Below are positions 27,797-37,465 of a stretch of DNA of 64,000 nt, one piece after another. How positions within the stretch are numbered: position 1 is the first letter of the stretch; each line of letters starts with the position of its first letter. The stretch is from contig CAWBPR010000005.1 of the NCBI GenBank assembly GCA_963790775.1, positions 682,001 to 746,000 of the forward strand, written 5' to 3'. The DNA comes from JASJBU01 sp963790775. GTDB taxonomy: Bacteria > Pseudomonadota > Gammaproteobacteria > Chromatiales > Chromatiaceae. The notes under the pieces were generated by a model, which was not told the origin of the DNA, did not search any database, and worked only from the letters and a program-made list of their open reading frames with translations. The position numbers and the translations under genes are program-made.

Positions 27797-29025
27797 GGGA
27801 GGGGTGGCAGATAAAAACACTTGGTGAAGTTTGTAAGATTATAGTCGGCAGAGACCCTTTCGAAAAAGCAAATGTCTGACAGATGGCGAGTTTCCTGTTA
27901 TTATGGTGCAAGAATCGGTGAATATATCTGGACAAGATATCACGAATTCAAAATGACTAGAGGCAAGCCTAGCAAAACTTGTGCTGCAAAGAGTGAACTC
28001 TCGTGGCGATGTATGATTGCACACTACGTTGGATGGAATATACTGGCTTAATCAGATGCATGCATATTAGTCACGATCGTCGATGGCTATTCAGTAGATC
28101 CGAACGTATCTTCTGATTATCTACTTTCATGAGCTGCATAAGTCTTCGATAAATTGAGCAACGAGGGCACTGGTTCGACGGTAAATGATATTCAAAGCTA
28201 GTTGAACAGCTTGAAATTCCTCTTCCACCACTCCCCGAACAAAAGCGCATTGTTGCCATTCTCGATGAAGCGTTTGAGGGGATCGGGCAGGCGGTTGCCA
28301 ATGCCGAAAAGAACCTCGCCAATGCCCGCGAGCTGTTTGAAAGCTATCTGAATTCAGTTTTCACCCAGAAGGGTGAAGGGTGGGTTGAAAGGCGAGTTGA
28401 CGAAATGGCTGAGCAATCGTGACTAGGCAATGCATGCTTGATAAGAGCAAAGACACAGGCGACGTCATAAGTCCTACCTTCGAAACTTGAATGTCCAATG
28501 GTTGATATGGATACCTCAGACATACTGAGATGCTTTTGAGGATAATGCAGTTGAGACGCGATATATGGTCAAACTATGAAGGTAAATTGATGATTTGCTG
28601 AAGACGGTTATCATGGTCATGCAGCAATTTGGCAAGGTGCACAATCGATTTTCTTATCAACAAGGCAATATTCATCGGGTTCGTTGTAAAGAGCTTAATC
28701 ACAACCGATGGCTTTTGTACTTCTTATATTTCTCAGATGTTCAAGCGTTACTTGCGTACGTATTTAACAGGCGCTGGTATACAGCATTTTACAGTGCAAA
28801 TCAGATAAGGATTCTTAGTCTCCAGTTGCTGCCTCCATATGAAGAGCAAAGAGATATTGGAATAAGTTCGATGAATTGCATGAAGAGACCAAGCGCCTAG
28901 AAGCCATCTACCAGAAAAAACTCGCTGCATTTGCCGAACTCAAACAATCCCTCCTGCAAAAAGCCTTTGCCGGGGAGCTGACGGCGGAGCCTGAAATCGC
29001 CATCAAGGAAGAGGCTATTGCATGA
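27793..29025 (+). pseudogene. hsdS: Degenerate hsdS, type I specificity subunit
   Basis: A length of about 1230 bp fits HsdS (about 410 residues), but no single frame spans it. The N-terminus reads MREGWQIKTLGEVCKI and stops after about 33 codons. The central conserved region is clear near 28204-28410 (LEIPLPPLPEQKRIVAILDE, then ELFESYLNSVF). The C-terminal conserved region is at 28830-29025 (LLPPYEEQRDI in one frame, LHEETKRLEAIYQKKLAAFA then LKQSLLQKAFAGELTAEPE in another). Both recognition domains are broken by several stops and shifts and are AT-rich. The damage is heavier than elsewhere, so true decay is plausible, though base-calling errors may add to it. Confidence 0.8.
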
Positions 29026-29177
29026 ACGCTAGTCGTGACATCGATTGATAGACGACCTGCGGGCCATGCCCTCTGAGTTGCCCTGGATGGAGTTACGAGA
29101 TTTCTTGATCCAGTTTTGATCGATATTGCTGGGATAGGTTGAAGGAGGGATAAATATGAAGAAAAATCAATATGATA

Positions 29178-29403
29178 CCTGATTACCCTCAATACTCAGC
29201 TATTGTGGAGAGCGATAAATCGCAGTAAATGGTTGAAAATTTATATCACCACAGAGATCACAGAGTGCACAGAGACTTCAAAAAAACCCTTGGACCACCT
29301 TACAGCCTCTCATTTTCTTTGTGTCCTCTGTGTTCTCTGTGGTCAATTGTCTTTAGAAGGCCAGAATCGACTGAACGATGGCTGAGTCTGAGGGGTAATC
29401 AGG
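29178..29403 (-). mobile_element. MITE-like element, copy 2 (inverted)
   Basis: 226 bp, the reverse complement of copy 1 at 26012-26245 with scattered differences and a shortened CACAGAG tract. Ends are CCTGATTACCCTC and ...GAGGGGTAATCAGG. Flanks (ATATGATA and AAAAGATA) do not make a clean target duplication. With copy 1 it brackets hsdM-hsdS as a 3.4-kb inverted-repeat unit. The 150 bp before it (29026-29177) and the 68 bp after it show no gene. Confidence 0.85.
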
Positions 29404-29471
29404 AAAAGATATGGAAGATTTTCTATTGTTGGATTTCTTGATCGGGTTTTGATTGAGGCGGAGTTAATGGG

Positions 29472-31859
29472 ATGAATGAAGCTGAAACCCGTGCCGAGCT
29501 GATCGATCCCGCCCTGAAAGCGGCGGGCTGGGGTGTGGTGGAGGGCAGCCGGGTGCGGCGCGAGGTCATCACCCTCGGCCGCCTGCAGGGTGCGGGGCAG
29601 CGCTCGAAACAGGAGATTGCCGATTATGTGCTGTTCTATCGCGGCCAGAAGCTGGCGGTGATCGAGGCCAAGCGGCGCGATCTGCCCGATACCGAAGGGG
29701 TGGGGCAGGCCAAGAAATACGCCGAAAAGCTCCAGACCCGTTTCACCTATTCCACCAACGGCGTCGGCATCTACCAGATCGACATGCAGACCGGGGCGGA
29801 AGGCTATGTCGAGCGCTATCCCGGCCCGGATGAGCTCTGGCAGGCGACCTTCGCGGAACAGAACGTCTGGCGGGAGCGTTTCGGCGCGGTGCCCTTCGAG
29901 GACAAGGGCGGCCAGTGGCAGGCGCGTTATTATCAGCACAACGCCATCAACAAGGCGCTGGAGGCGATTGCCGCCGGGCAGGAGCGCATCCTGCTGACCC
30001 TGGCGACCGGCACCGGCAAGACCTTCATTGCCTTCCAGCTGGCCTGGAAGCTGTTTCACAGCCGCTGGAACCTGAGCCGGGAACCGGCCCGCCGCCCGCG
30101 TATCCTGTTTCTGGCGGACCGCAATATTCTCGCCGATCAGGCCTACAACTCATTCTCGGCCTTTGCGGAAGACGCGCTGGTGCGGATCGACCCGGCCAGC
30201 ATCCGCAAGAAGGGCCGGGTGCCGAAGAACGGCAGCATCTTCTTCACCATCTTTCAGACCTTCATGACCGGGCAGCGATGCGGACGGCAACCCCGCGCCG
30301 AGCTTTGGCGAGTATCCGCCGGACTTCTTCGACTTCATCGTCATCGACGAGTGCCACCGGGGCGGGGCGAACGACGAGAGCAACTGGCGCGGCATCCTGG
30401 AGTATTTCTCGCCGGCGGTGCAGCTTGGCCTGACCGCCACGCCCAAGCGCCAGGGCAACGTCGATACCTACGCCTACTTCGGCGAGCCGGTGTATATCTA
30501 TTCCCTGAAGGAAGGGATCAATGACGGCTTTCTCACCCCGTTCAAGGTCAAGCAGATCGCCACCACCCTGGATGATTATGTCTACACCTCGGACGACCAG
30601 CTGATCGAAGGCGAGATCGAGGAAGGCAGGCGCTACATCGAAGACGATTTCAACCGCGTGATCGAGATCAAGGCGCGGGAGAGGTACCGCGTCAAGCTGT
30701 TCATGGAGACGATCGACCAGAAGCAGAAGACGCTGGTGTTCTGCGCCACGCAGAATCACGCGCTTGCGGTGCGCGATCTGATCAACCAGCTGAAGAGCAG
30801 CAGCGAGCCGAACTACTGTGTGCGGGTGACGGCCAACGACGGGGAGATCGGCGAGCAGTTCCTGCGCACCTTCCAGGACAACGAAAAGACCATCCCGACC
30901 ATCCTCACCACCTCCCAGAAGCTCTCGACCGGCGTGGATGCGCGCAACGTGCGCAATATCGTGCTGCATGCGGCCGGTGAATTCGATGATCGAATTCAAG
31001 CAGATCGTCGGGCGCGGCACCCGGCTGTTCGAGGGCAAGGACTATTTCACCATCTACGATTTCGTCAAGGCCTACGAGCACTTCAATGACCCGGAGTGGG
31101 ATGGAGAGCCGCTTGAGCCTGAGCTGTGTGATCGCTGCGGGAAGCAGCCCTGTATCTGCATCAGGGAGCCCGCAGCGCCTTGTTTGGTTTGTGGTAATGC
31201 TCCATGTATTTGTGACAAGCCCCCGCACCCGCCCTGTGAAGCGTGTGGGGCATGGCCTTGCGTCTGCGACAAGAAACGCAAGATCAAGATCAAGCTGGCG
31301 GACGGCAAGGAGCGCACCATTCAGCACATGATGGCGACCAGCTTCTGGAGTCCGGACGGCAAGCCGATGTCAGCGGCGGAGTTCATCGAGCGGCTGTTTG
31401 GCGAACTGCCCGGGTTGTTCAAGGATGAGGACGAACTGCGCGCGCTCTGGAGTCATCCCGAAACCCGCGGGCGTTGCTCGAAAGCCTGTCTGAAAAGGGC
31501 TATGGGGATAGCGCAGCTGGCCGAGATCAGGCGCATGATCAATGCCGAAAACAGCGATCTCTATGATGTGCTGGGGTATATCGCATTTGCCCTGGACCCC
31601 ATCACGCGGCAGGAGCGTGTGGCGCTGAGACAGAGCGCGTATCTTCTCGGACTATGATGACAAATTGCAGGCATTCCTGGATTTCGTGCTGCTGCAGTAC
31701 GTCAAGGAAGGGGTCGGCGAGCTGGACAGCGCCAAGCTGCCCGATCTGCTGGAGCTGAAATATCACACCGTGAGTGATGCCGCATCACAGCTTGGCGGCG
31801 TCACGGGCGTGCGGGAGGCCTTTGTCGGGTTTCAGAAGAACCTATATGAGAAAGGGTGA
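29472..31859 (+). pseudogene. hsdR: Type I restriction endonuclease subunit HsdR, several frameshifts
   Basis: HsdR supplies the nuclease and the ATP-driven translocase. In order: an N-terminal nuclease domain (ADYVLFYRGQKLAVIEAKRR, a PD-(D/E)xK motif), Walker A (LATGTGKT), DECH box (FIVIDECHRGG), LGLTATPKR, and motif VI (EFKQIVGRGTRLF). A Cys-rich linker with repeated CxxCG-PCxC units and the C-terminal helper domain (IFSDYDDKLQAFLDFVL) follow. Frames change near 30270 (extra G), 30967 (extra C), 31468 (two extra bases) and 31513 (extra G), which compensate locally, and 31637 (one extra). Removing these gives one 793-residue protein of normal size with all motifs, so the gene may be intact in the cell. 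Confidence 0.82.
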
Positions 31860-31870
31860 TGATGCGCCTG

Positions 31871-31962
31871 ACTCCTCCCCCCGCCGGGGGGAGGTTTGGG
31901 AGGGGGGATGATATCGGATCAGCGCCGCCCCTCCCCCCAACCCCCTCCCGAGGGGAGGGGGA
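31871..31962. repeat. G/C-run palindromes downstream of hsdR
   Basis: Two perfect or near-perfect hairpins, CCTCCCCCC-GCC-GGGGGGAGG (31874-31894) and CCCCTCCC/GGGGAGGGG (about 31941-31961), are joined by GGTTTGGGAGGGGGG and a partly complementary CCCCTCCCCCCAACC. This resembles intergenic palindromic repeats of many proteobacteria. No coding potential is seen. Confidence 0.7.
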
Positions 31963-31992
31963 GCTGAGTAGTTACCGGGGTTTTCACTCAAT

Positions 31993-32022
31993 TTGCCAAT
32001 CCAAACCCACATCTGTTAGAAT
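31993..32022 (+). promoter_or_regulatory. Putative sigma-70 promoter upstream of rimP
   Basis: TTGCCA (31993-31998), an 18-bp spacer and TAGAAT (32017-32022). It could drive a short leader RNA or the rimP operon. Confidence 0.55.
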
Positions 32023-32028
32023 CCGCTG

Positions 32029-32144
32029 CTCAGTTAAGGGGCGGGTTCTGTGATGCTTGGTGGTTGAGTTTTACATAGGCTCCTGGCGGGTATTGAAGAT
32101 AGTCCCTGCCTCTAATAATAAACCCCGTTGATCGGGGTTTTTTT
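32029..32144 (+). ncRNA. Candidate small or leader RNA
   Basis: About 115 nt between the promoter-like site at 31993-32022 and the terminator at 32120-32144, without an open frame. It matches no RNA family I recognise (not 6S, 4.5S or tmRNA). It may be an independent small RNA or an attenuated leader of the rimP operon. Confidence 0.35.
32120..32144 (+). terminator. Terminator upstream of rimP
   Basis: AAACCCCG (32120-32127), loop TTGAT, CGGGGTTT (32133-32140) and a T-run. Confidence 0.85.
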
Positions 32145-32249
32145 GTTTTCGAAACTCTTCATTGTTTCTTGATTAGGAACAATGAGATAGCCCAGGTTTC
32201 CGCGCCAGTTAAGGTGCTGGAGATGCCCAGGAGCTTCGGATAGATGAGG

Positions 32250-32273
32250 AATGGGCCATTGGCCCATTTTTTG
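32250..32273 (+). promoter_or_regulatory. Hairpin with T-run directly upstream of rimP
   Basis: AATGGGCC-ATT-GGCCCATT followed by TTTTG, ending about 16 bp before the rimP ATG. It has terminator shape and may attenuate the rimP-nusA-infB operon, as similar hairpins lie before rimP in other Gammaproteobacteria. Confidence 0.6.
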
Positions 32274-32288
32274 TTGCGGTGGTAATAA

Positions 32289-32747
32289 ATGCGTTCTGCG
32301 CCTGAAAAAATAGTACGCCTGCTGCGTGCAGAAGTAGAGCTGCTCGGTTACGAGCTGGTCGCTGTCGAGTTGGTCGGGCAGGGTAAAGGCGGGATGCTGT
32401 TGCGGGTCTATATTGATCACGAAGACGGCATCAACCTGGATGATTGTGTGCAGGTCAGTCATCAGGTGAGTGGTGTGCTCGATGTGGAGGATCCGATTCG
32501 GGAACACTACCGGCTGGAGGTCTCCTCACCGGGTATTGACCGGCCGCTGGTGGAGGAGGCGCATTTTGTGCGTTTCAATGGACAAAAGGCACGCATCAAG
32601 ACTCGATCCAAGATCGATAACAGGCACCGTTTCAGCGGTGTGCTGAAGGGTGTTGAAGAGCATATGGTTTTGCTTGAGGACGACGGGATTCTCTATCGTT
32701 TACCATTGGACGATATAGAAACAGCCCGTCTGGTACCGGAATTCTGA
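32289..32747 (+). CDS. rimP: Ribosome maturation factor RimP
   Basis: 152 residues. RimP helps 30S assembly. The signature regions are ELLGYELVAVELVGQGKGG, VYIDHEDGINLDDCVQVSHQ and YRLEVSSPGIDRPLVEEAHF, followed by the SH3-like C-terminal domain. It opens the rimP-nusA-infB-rbfA-truB operon; nusA begins 15 bp after the stop. Confidence 0.96.
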   Translation: MRSAPEKIVRLLRAEVELLGYELVAVELVGQGKGGMLLRVYIDHEDGINLDDCVQVSHQVSGVLDVEDPIREHYRLEVSSPGIDRPLVEEAHFVRFNGQKARIKTRSKIDNRHRFSGVLKGVEEHMVLLEDDGILYRLPLDDIETARLVPEF

Positions 32748-32762
32748 TTTGGGAAACGACTG

Positions 32763-34257
32763 ATGAGTAAAGAGATTCTGCTGGTTGTCGACGCAGTTTC
32801 CAACGAAAAAGATGTTGCGAAACCGGTTATATTCGAGGCCATCGAGGCAGCATTGGCCTCCGCGACGCGCAAGCGCAATGGCGACGATATTCTGGTCAGG
32901 GTCTCCATTAATCGCGATACCGGAGACTACGACACCTTCCGGCGTTGGGAAGTGGTGGAAAAATATTCCGAAGATGAGCCGGACGCTCCGTTGCGTCAGA
33001 TCACCCTGGATGCCGCCCGGGAAGAGAACCCTGAAATCGAGGTCGGCGAGTTTGTCGAGGAACCTATCGAATCGATCGAATTCGGCCGTATCGCCGCACA
33101 GGCCGCCAAGCAGGTGATTGTGCAGAAAGTCCGCGAGGCCGAACGCGCCAAGGTAGTCGAAGCGTACCGGGGACGTGAGGGCGAGCTGGTTACCGGCGTG
33201 GTGAAGCGTATCGACCGCGGCAATGTGCTGCTCGATCTGGGTGGCAATGCGGAGGCCTTCATCGGCCGCGAACACATGATACCCAAAGAGTCGGTACGGG
33301 TCGGCGACCGGCTGCGCGGCTATCTGTACGAGATTCGTTCCGAACCCCGCGGGCCGCAGCTGTTCATCAGCCGCACCATGCCGGAACTGCTGGTCGAATT
33401 GTTCAAGCTGGAAGTGCCTGAGGTTGGCGAAGGGATTGATCGATATCCGGGCTGCCGCGAGGGATCCCGGGTTACGCGCGAAGATCGCGGTCAAGGCCCT
33501 CGACACCCGCATCGATCCGGTCGGCGCCTGTGTCGGAATGCGCGGCTCCAGAGTCCAGGCAGTCTCCAATGAGCTGAACGGAGAGCGGGTCGATATCATC
33601 CTGTGGAATGAGAATACCGCCCAGTTCGTGATCAACGCCATGTCGCCGGCGGATGTGGTCTCTATCGTGGTGGACGAGGACACCCATGCGATGGACGTGG
33701 CGGTGACCGAGGAGAATCTCTCCCAGGCGATCGGCCGCGGTGGTCAGAACGTCAGGCTTGCCAGCCAGCTGACCGGCTGGGAGCTGAATGTCATGGACGA
33801 GGCGCATGCGGCGGAGAAGACCGAATCCGAATCCAAGGTCTACATGCAGTCATTCAAGGAACAGTTGGATGTGGATGAGGATATTGCCGCGATCCTGGTA
33901 CAGGAGGGGTTCGTCTCTATCGACGAAGTGGCCTATGTGCCGATTGAAGAGATGCTGGGTATCGAAGAGTTCGATGAAGATCTGGTGCATGAGCTGCGGA
34001 ATCGAGCCAAAGATGTCCTTCTGACCCGGGCGATCGCCACTGAAGAGGCTTTCAAGGAGCCGGCGGAAGACCTGTTGAACATGGCGGGTATGGATAAGGA
34101 GCTGGCCTTCAAACTGGCGGAGCAGGGCGTCATCACCATGGAAGACCTTGCGGAGCAGTCCATCGATGATCTGATGGAGATAGACGGCATGGATAAGGAG
34201 CGTGCGGGAGAGTTGATCATGACCGCGAGGGCGCCTTGGTTTGAAGAAGCAGAGTAG
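32763..34257 (+). CDS. nusA: Transcription termination/antitermination factor NusA, apparent frameshift
   Basis: NusA binds RNA polymerase and modulates pausing, termination and antitermination. The first frame carries the N-terminal polymerase-binding domain and the S1 domain (VVKRIDRGNVLLDLGGNAEA). At EVPEVGEG it loses homology, and the next frame continues with KH1 and KH2 (LIDIRAAARDPGLRAKIAVK, QAIGRGGQNVRLASQLTGWE) and two acidic C-terminal repeats. Dropping one base in GAAGGGATTG near 33432-33435 joins them as 497 residues, the normal length. NusA is essential in most bacteria, so a sequencing insertion is likely. Confidence 0.93.
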
Positions 34258-34347
34258 CCTTGAATGTGGCATGACTGTCCAGTGGTCATACAGTTTCAAA
34301 TGCAGAATGAATAGACGGAAAGGCAAAGTCGAGAGGCCTGTATAAAC

Positions 34348-37053
34348 ATGAGTGAAGTTACGGTATCACAGCTAGCAGAAGTCGTAGGCATTCCACCCGA
34401 TCGCTTGATGGAACAGCTGGCGGATGCCGGTATCCAGGCGAAAGACGCCAACGATACGATCAGCGATGATGAAAAGGCGAAACTGCTTAGCCATTTGCGC
34501 CAGAGCCACGGTAAAAATAAGGTGGCGGGTGTTGCTTCACCGAAGAAAGTCACCTTGCGACGCAAGACTGTCAGTGAGTTACGCCAGCCTATCTCGAGTG
34601 GACGCAGCACCATGAGCCGCGTCTCGCCTTCAGCACCGACCAAGACGGTGAGTGTCGAAGTGCGTAAGAAACGCACTTATGTCAAGCGCACGCCGACGAC
34701 GGTTGAATCAGACGAGAGCTCATTGAGAGAAACTGACGAGAGCACATTAAGGGAAACTGATGAGAGCACGTTAAAGGGAACTGACGAAACCTCGTTAAAG
34801 GTAACTGACGAGAGTTCGCTAAGGGATGCTGAAGAGGCGCGCCGGACGCTGGAAGAACAGACCAAGCAGAAAGCCGCTATCGAAGCTGAGGCTGAGGCGC
34901 GCAAATCCGCTGAACTCGCTTTGCAGGAAGAAGCCGAGGCCAGCATACGCAAAGCGGAGGAAGAGGCACGCGCCAAGGCAGAGGAAGAAGCCAGAATCAA
35001 AGCGAAAGAGAAAGCCGCGCTCAAAGCTGAAGAAGCACGTATGGAGAAGGAAAAGAACGCGCTGCAGAAGGAAGAATCAGCTGGTCGAGGTAAAAAAGCA
35101 CCGCGTAGGGAAAAGGATGCCAAAGGTAAACTGGATGATGCTGACGAAGCGCCGCGTCATGCCCGCAAGGAACTGCATGTTGCAGTAGACAAGCGTGGCA
35201 AACGTAAGAGAAAACCCGGCAGACGTCAGGCTGCTTCACCCTCGGTCTCTGATTCTCAGCATGGATTTCAAAGACCTACGGCTCCGGTTGTGCACGAGAT
35301 CAAAATACCTGAGAACATGACGGTGGCCGAACTGGCCCAGCGCATGTCAATCAAGGCGGCCGAAGTGATCAAGGTGCTCATGAAAATGGGCATGATGGTT
35401 ACCATCAATCAGCCCCTGGACCGTGATACGGCTACCCTGATCGTCGAGGAGATGGGGCACATCCCTGTGCTGCAGAAGGATGAAGACATCGAGGCGGATC
35501 TGCTGATCAGTGAAGAAGAGGCTCAGGCTCAGGGCGAGCAGGTTCAGCGTCCCCCGGTGGTCACCATCATGGGGCACGTGGATCACGGCAAGACCTCATT
35601 GCTCGACCATATCCGGGCAAGCAAGGTGGCGGCGGATGAGGCGGGTGGCATCACCCAGCACATCGGCGCCTACCATGTGGATACCGACAAAGGGACGATC
35701 TCATTTCTGGATACCCCCGGTCATGCAGCATTTACCGCGATGCGCGCCCGTGGCGCCAAGGTGACTGATATTGTCATCCTGGTGGTGGCCGCAGATGACG
35801 GCGTAATGCCCCAGACCAAGGAGGCAATCCAGCACGCCAAGGCGGCTCAAGTGCCGCTCATCGTCGCCATCAACAAGATCGACAAGGAAGACGCCAACCC
35901 GGACCGGGTGATTCAGGAACTCTCCCACGAGGAGGTTATTCCGGAAGACTGGGGTGGCGACACCATGTTTGTGAAGGTCTCCGCGAAGACCGGCGAGGGC
36001 ATAGACAGTCTGCTCGACGCCATTCTGCTGCAGGCTGAGGTGCTTGAACTCACTGCGGTCAAGGATGGTCCGGCCGCCGGCTCCATTGTCGAGTCGTCAC
36101 TCGATAAAGGACGCGGACCGGTTGCCACTGTCCTGGTGCGTTCCGGAACTCTGCATCGGGGGGATATTATTGTTTCCGGCAAGGAGTTCGGCCGGGTGCG
36201 CGCCATGTTTGATGAAACCGGCCGCTCGGTGGAGAGTGCCGGCCCCTCCATCCCGGTGGTGGTGCTGGGGCTTTCCAGCACCCCTGAAGCGGGTGATGAT
36301 GTACGCGTCGTAGCGGATGAGCGGCGCGCCCGAGAAATTGCCGGTATGCGCCATGAGAAGATGCGGGACAGCCGTCTGGCAGCGCAAAAAGCGGCCAAAC
36401 TGGATGAAATGTTCTCCCAGATGAAGGACGGCGAGACCCAGACCCTGAATATCATCGTCAAGGCGGATGTGCAGGGCAGCGTGGAAGCGCTGAAGGAATC
36501 ATTGGTGAAGATTTCCACGGACGAAATCAAGGTGCAGGTAGTGGCCGCCAGCGTGGGCGGGATCAGCGAGTCGGATGCGAATCTTGCCGTGACTTCCAAT
36601 GCCATCATCATCGGCTTCAACGTGCGCGCCGACGCCGGGGCCAGGCGGGTGGTGGAGGAGCAGGGCATCGACATGCGCTACTACAGCATCATCTATGAGA
36701 TCATCGATGATGTGAAGAAGGCGGTATCCGGTCTGCTCTCCCCCGAGATCCGCGAAGAGATCATTGGTCTGGCGGAGGTGCGCGAGGTATTCCGCAACTC
36801 CAAGATCGGGGCGATTGCGGGTTGCATGGTGCTGGAGGGCACTGTTAAGCGCAACAGTCCAATTCGTGTGCTGCGCGACAATGTGGTGATCTATGAAGGC
36901 GCGCTGGAATCGTTACGCCGCTTTAAGGACGATCTCAGCGAGGTCAAGAGCGGTATGGAGTGCGGTATCGGGGTGAAGAATTACAACGATGTCCAGGTCG
37001 GTGACCATATCGAGGTGTTCGAACGCACCGAAATTGCGCGCGTGGTTGTGTAA
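34348..37053 (+). CDS. infB: Translation initiation factor IF-2
   Basis: 901 residues. IF-2 places initiator tRNA on the 30S subunit and drives subunit joining by GTP hydrolysis. The N-terminal IF2_N domain (VSQLAEVVGIPPDRLMEQLA) is followed by a long charged linker (about residues 120-310), a second IF2_N region and the G domain: GHVDHGKTSLLDHIR, DTPGHAAFTAMR and NKIDK. Domains II-IV follow, ending with EVFERTEIARVVV. The linker has five tandem 8-residue repeats (TDESSLRE type) encoded at 34711-34830, then an Ala/Glu/Lys helix. rbfA starts 3 bp after the stop. Confidence 0.97.
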   Translation: MSEVTVSQLAEVVGIPPDRLMEQLADAGIQAKDANDTISDDEKAKLLSHLRQSHGKNKVAGVASPKKVTLRRKTVSELRQPISSGRSTMSRVSPSAPTKTVSVEVRKKRTYVKRTPTTVESDESSLRETDESTLRETDESTLKGTDETSLKVTDESSLRDAEEARRTLEEQTKQKAAIEAEAEARKSAELALQEEAEASIRKAEEEARAKAEEEARIKAKEKAALKAEEARMEKEKNALQKEESAGRGKKAPRREKDAKGKLDDADEAPRHARKELHVAVDKRGKRKRKPGRRQAASPSVSDSQHGFQRPTAPVVHEIKIPENMTVAELAQRMSIKAAEVIKVLMKMGMMVTINQPLDRDTATLIVEEMGHIPVLQKDEDIEADLLISEEEAQAQGEQVQRPPVVTIMGHVDHGKTSLLDHIRASKVAADEAGGITQHIGAYHVDTDKGTISFLDTPGHAAFTAMRARGAKVTDIVILVVAADDGVMPQTKEAIQHAKAAQVPLIVAINKIDKEDANPDRVIQELSHEEVIPEDWGGDTMFVKVSAKTGEGIDSLLDAILLQAEVLELTAVKDGPAAGSIVESSLDKGRGPVATVLVRSGTLHRGDIIVSGKEFGRVRAMFDETGRSVESAGPSIPVVVLGLSSTPEAGDDVRVVADERRAREIAGMRHEKMRDSRLAAQKAAKLDEMFSQMKDGETQTLNIIVKADVQGSVEALKESLVKISTDEIKVQVVAASVGGISESDANLAVTSNAIIIGFNVRADAGARRVVEEQGIDMRYYSIIYEIIDDVKKAVSGLLSPEIREEIIGLAEVREVFRNSKIGAIAGCMVLEGTVKRNSPIRVLRDNVVIYEGALESLRRFKDDLSEVKSGMECGIGVKNYNDVQVGDHIEVFERTEIARVVV
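34711..34830 (+). repeat. Five 24-bp tandem repeats inside infB
   Basis: Units start at 34711, 34735, 34759, 34783 and 34807, each like GACGAGAGCACATTAAGGGA plus AACT. They encode repeats of DESTLRET type in the variable IF-2 linker. Confidence 0.9.
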
Positions 37054-37056
37054 CCG

Positions 37057-37422
37057 ATGGCAAGGGATTTTCAACGCACCGACCGGGTAGGTGCAGAGAT
37101 GCAGCGCGAGTTGGCCAAACTGATCAAGGATGAAGTCGAGGTTAAGGGAATCGGCATGGTGACGATTCAGGAGGTCCGCGTGGTCAGAGACCTCTCTCAG
37201 GCCAAGGTCTACTTCACCGTCATGGGGAATGAGTTATCCATCGCGGAGTGCACCAAACACCTGAAGCAAGCGGCCGGCCATCTGCGCTGGCTGCTGGGTC
37301 GGGAGCTGAAACTGCGCAGCGTGCCAAAACTTTTTTTTGTTTATGATGAATCGATTGAAAAGGGCGAACATCTGGACGCCCTGATCGCAAAGGCCGTTGA
37401 GCACCACGCCGATTCAGAGTAG
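37057..37422 (+). CDS. rbfA: 30S ribosome-binding factor RbfA
   Basis: 121 residues, a KH-type protein needed for late 16S rRNA 5'-end maturation and cold growth. Starts MARDFQRTDRVGAEMQRELA; conserved segments are VTIQEVRVVRDLSQAKVYFT and LRSVPKLFFVYDESIEKGEH. It lies 3 bp after infB in the standard order. Confidence 0.96.
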   Translation: MARDFQRTDRVGAEMQRELAKLIKDEVEVKGIGMVTIQEVRVVRDLSQAKVYFTVMGNELSIAECTKHLKQAAGHLRWLLGRELKLRSVPKLFFVYDESIEKGEHLDALIAKAVEHHADSE

Positions 37423-37465
37423 CCCGCATTTCTCACAACAATATTAAATCTTAAAGAGTAGTAAA

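Noticed and set aside
28595..28900. 101-codon ORF in the hsdS region as its own gene
   Set aside because: Its end matches the conserved HsdS C-terminal region (LLPPYEEQRDI), so it is a piece of the broken hsdS.
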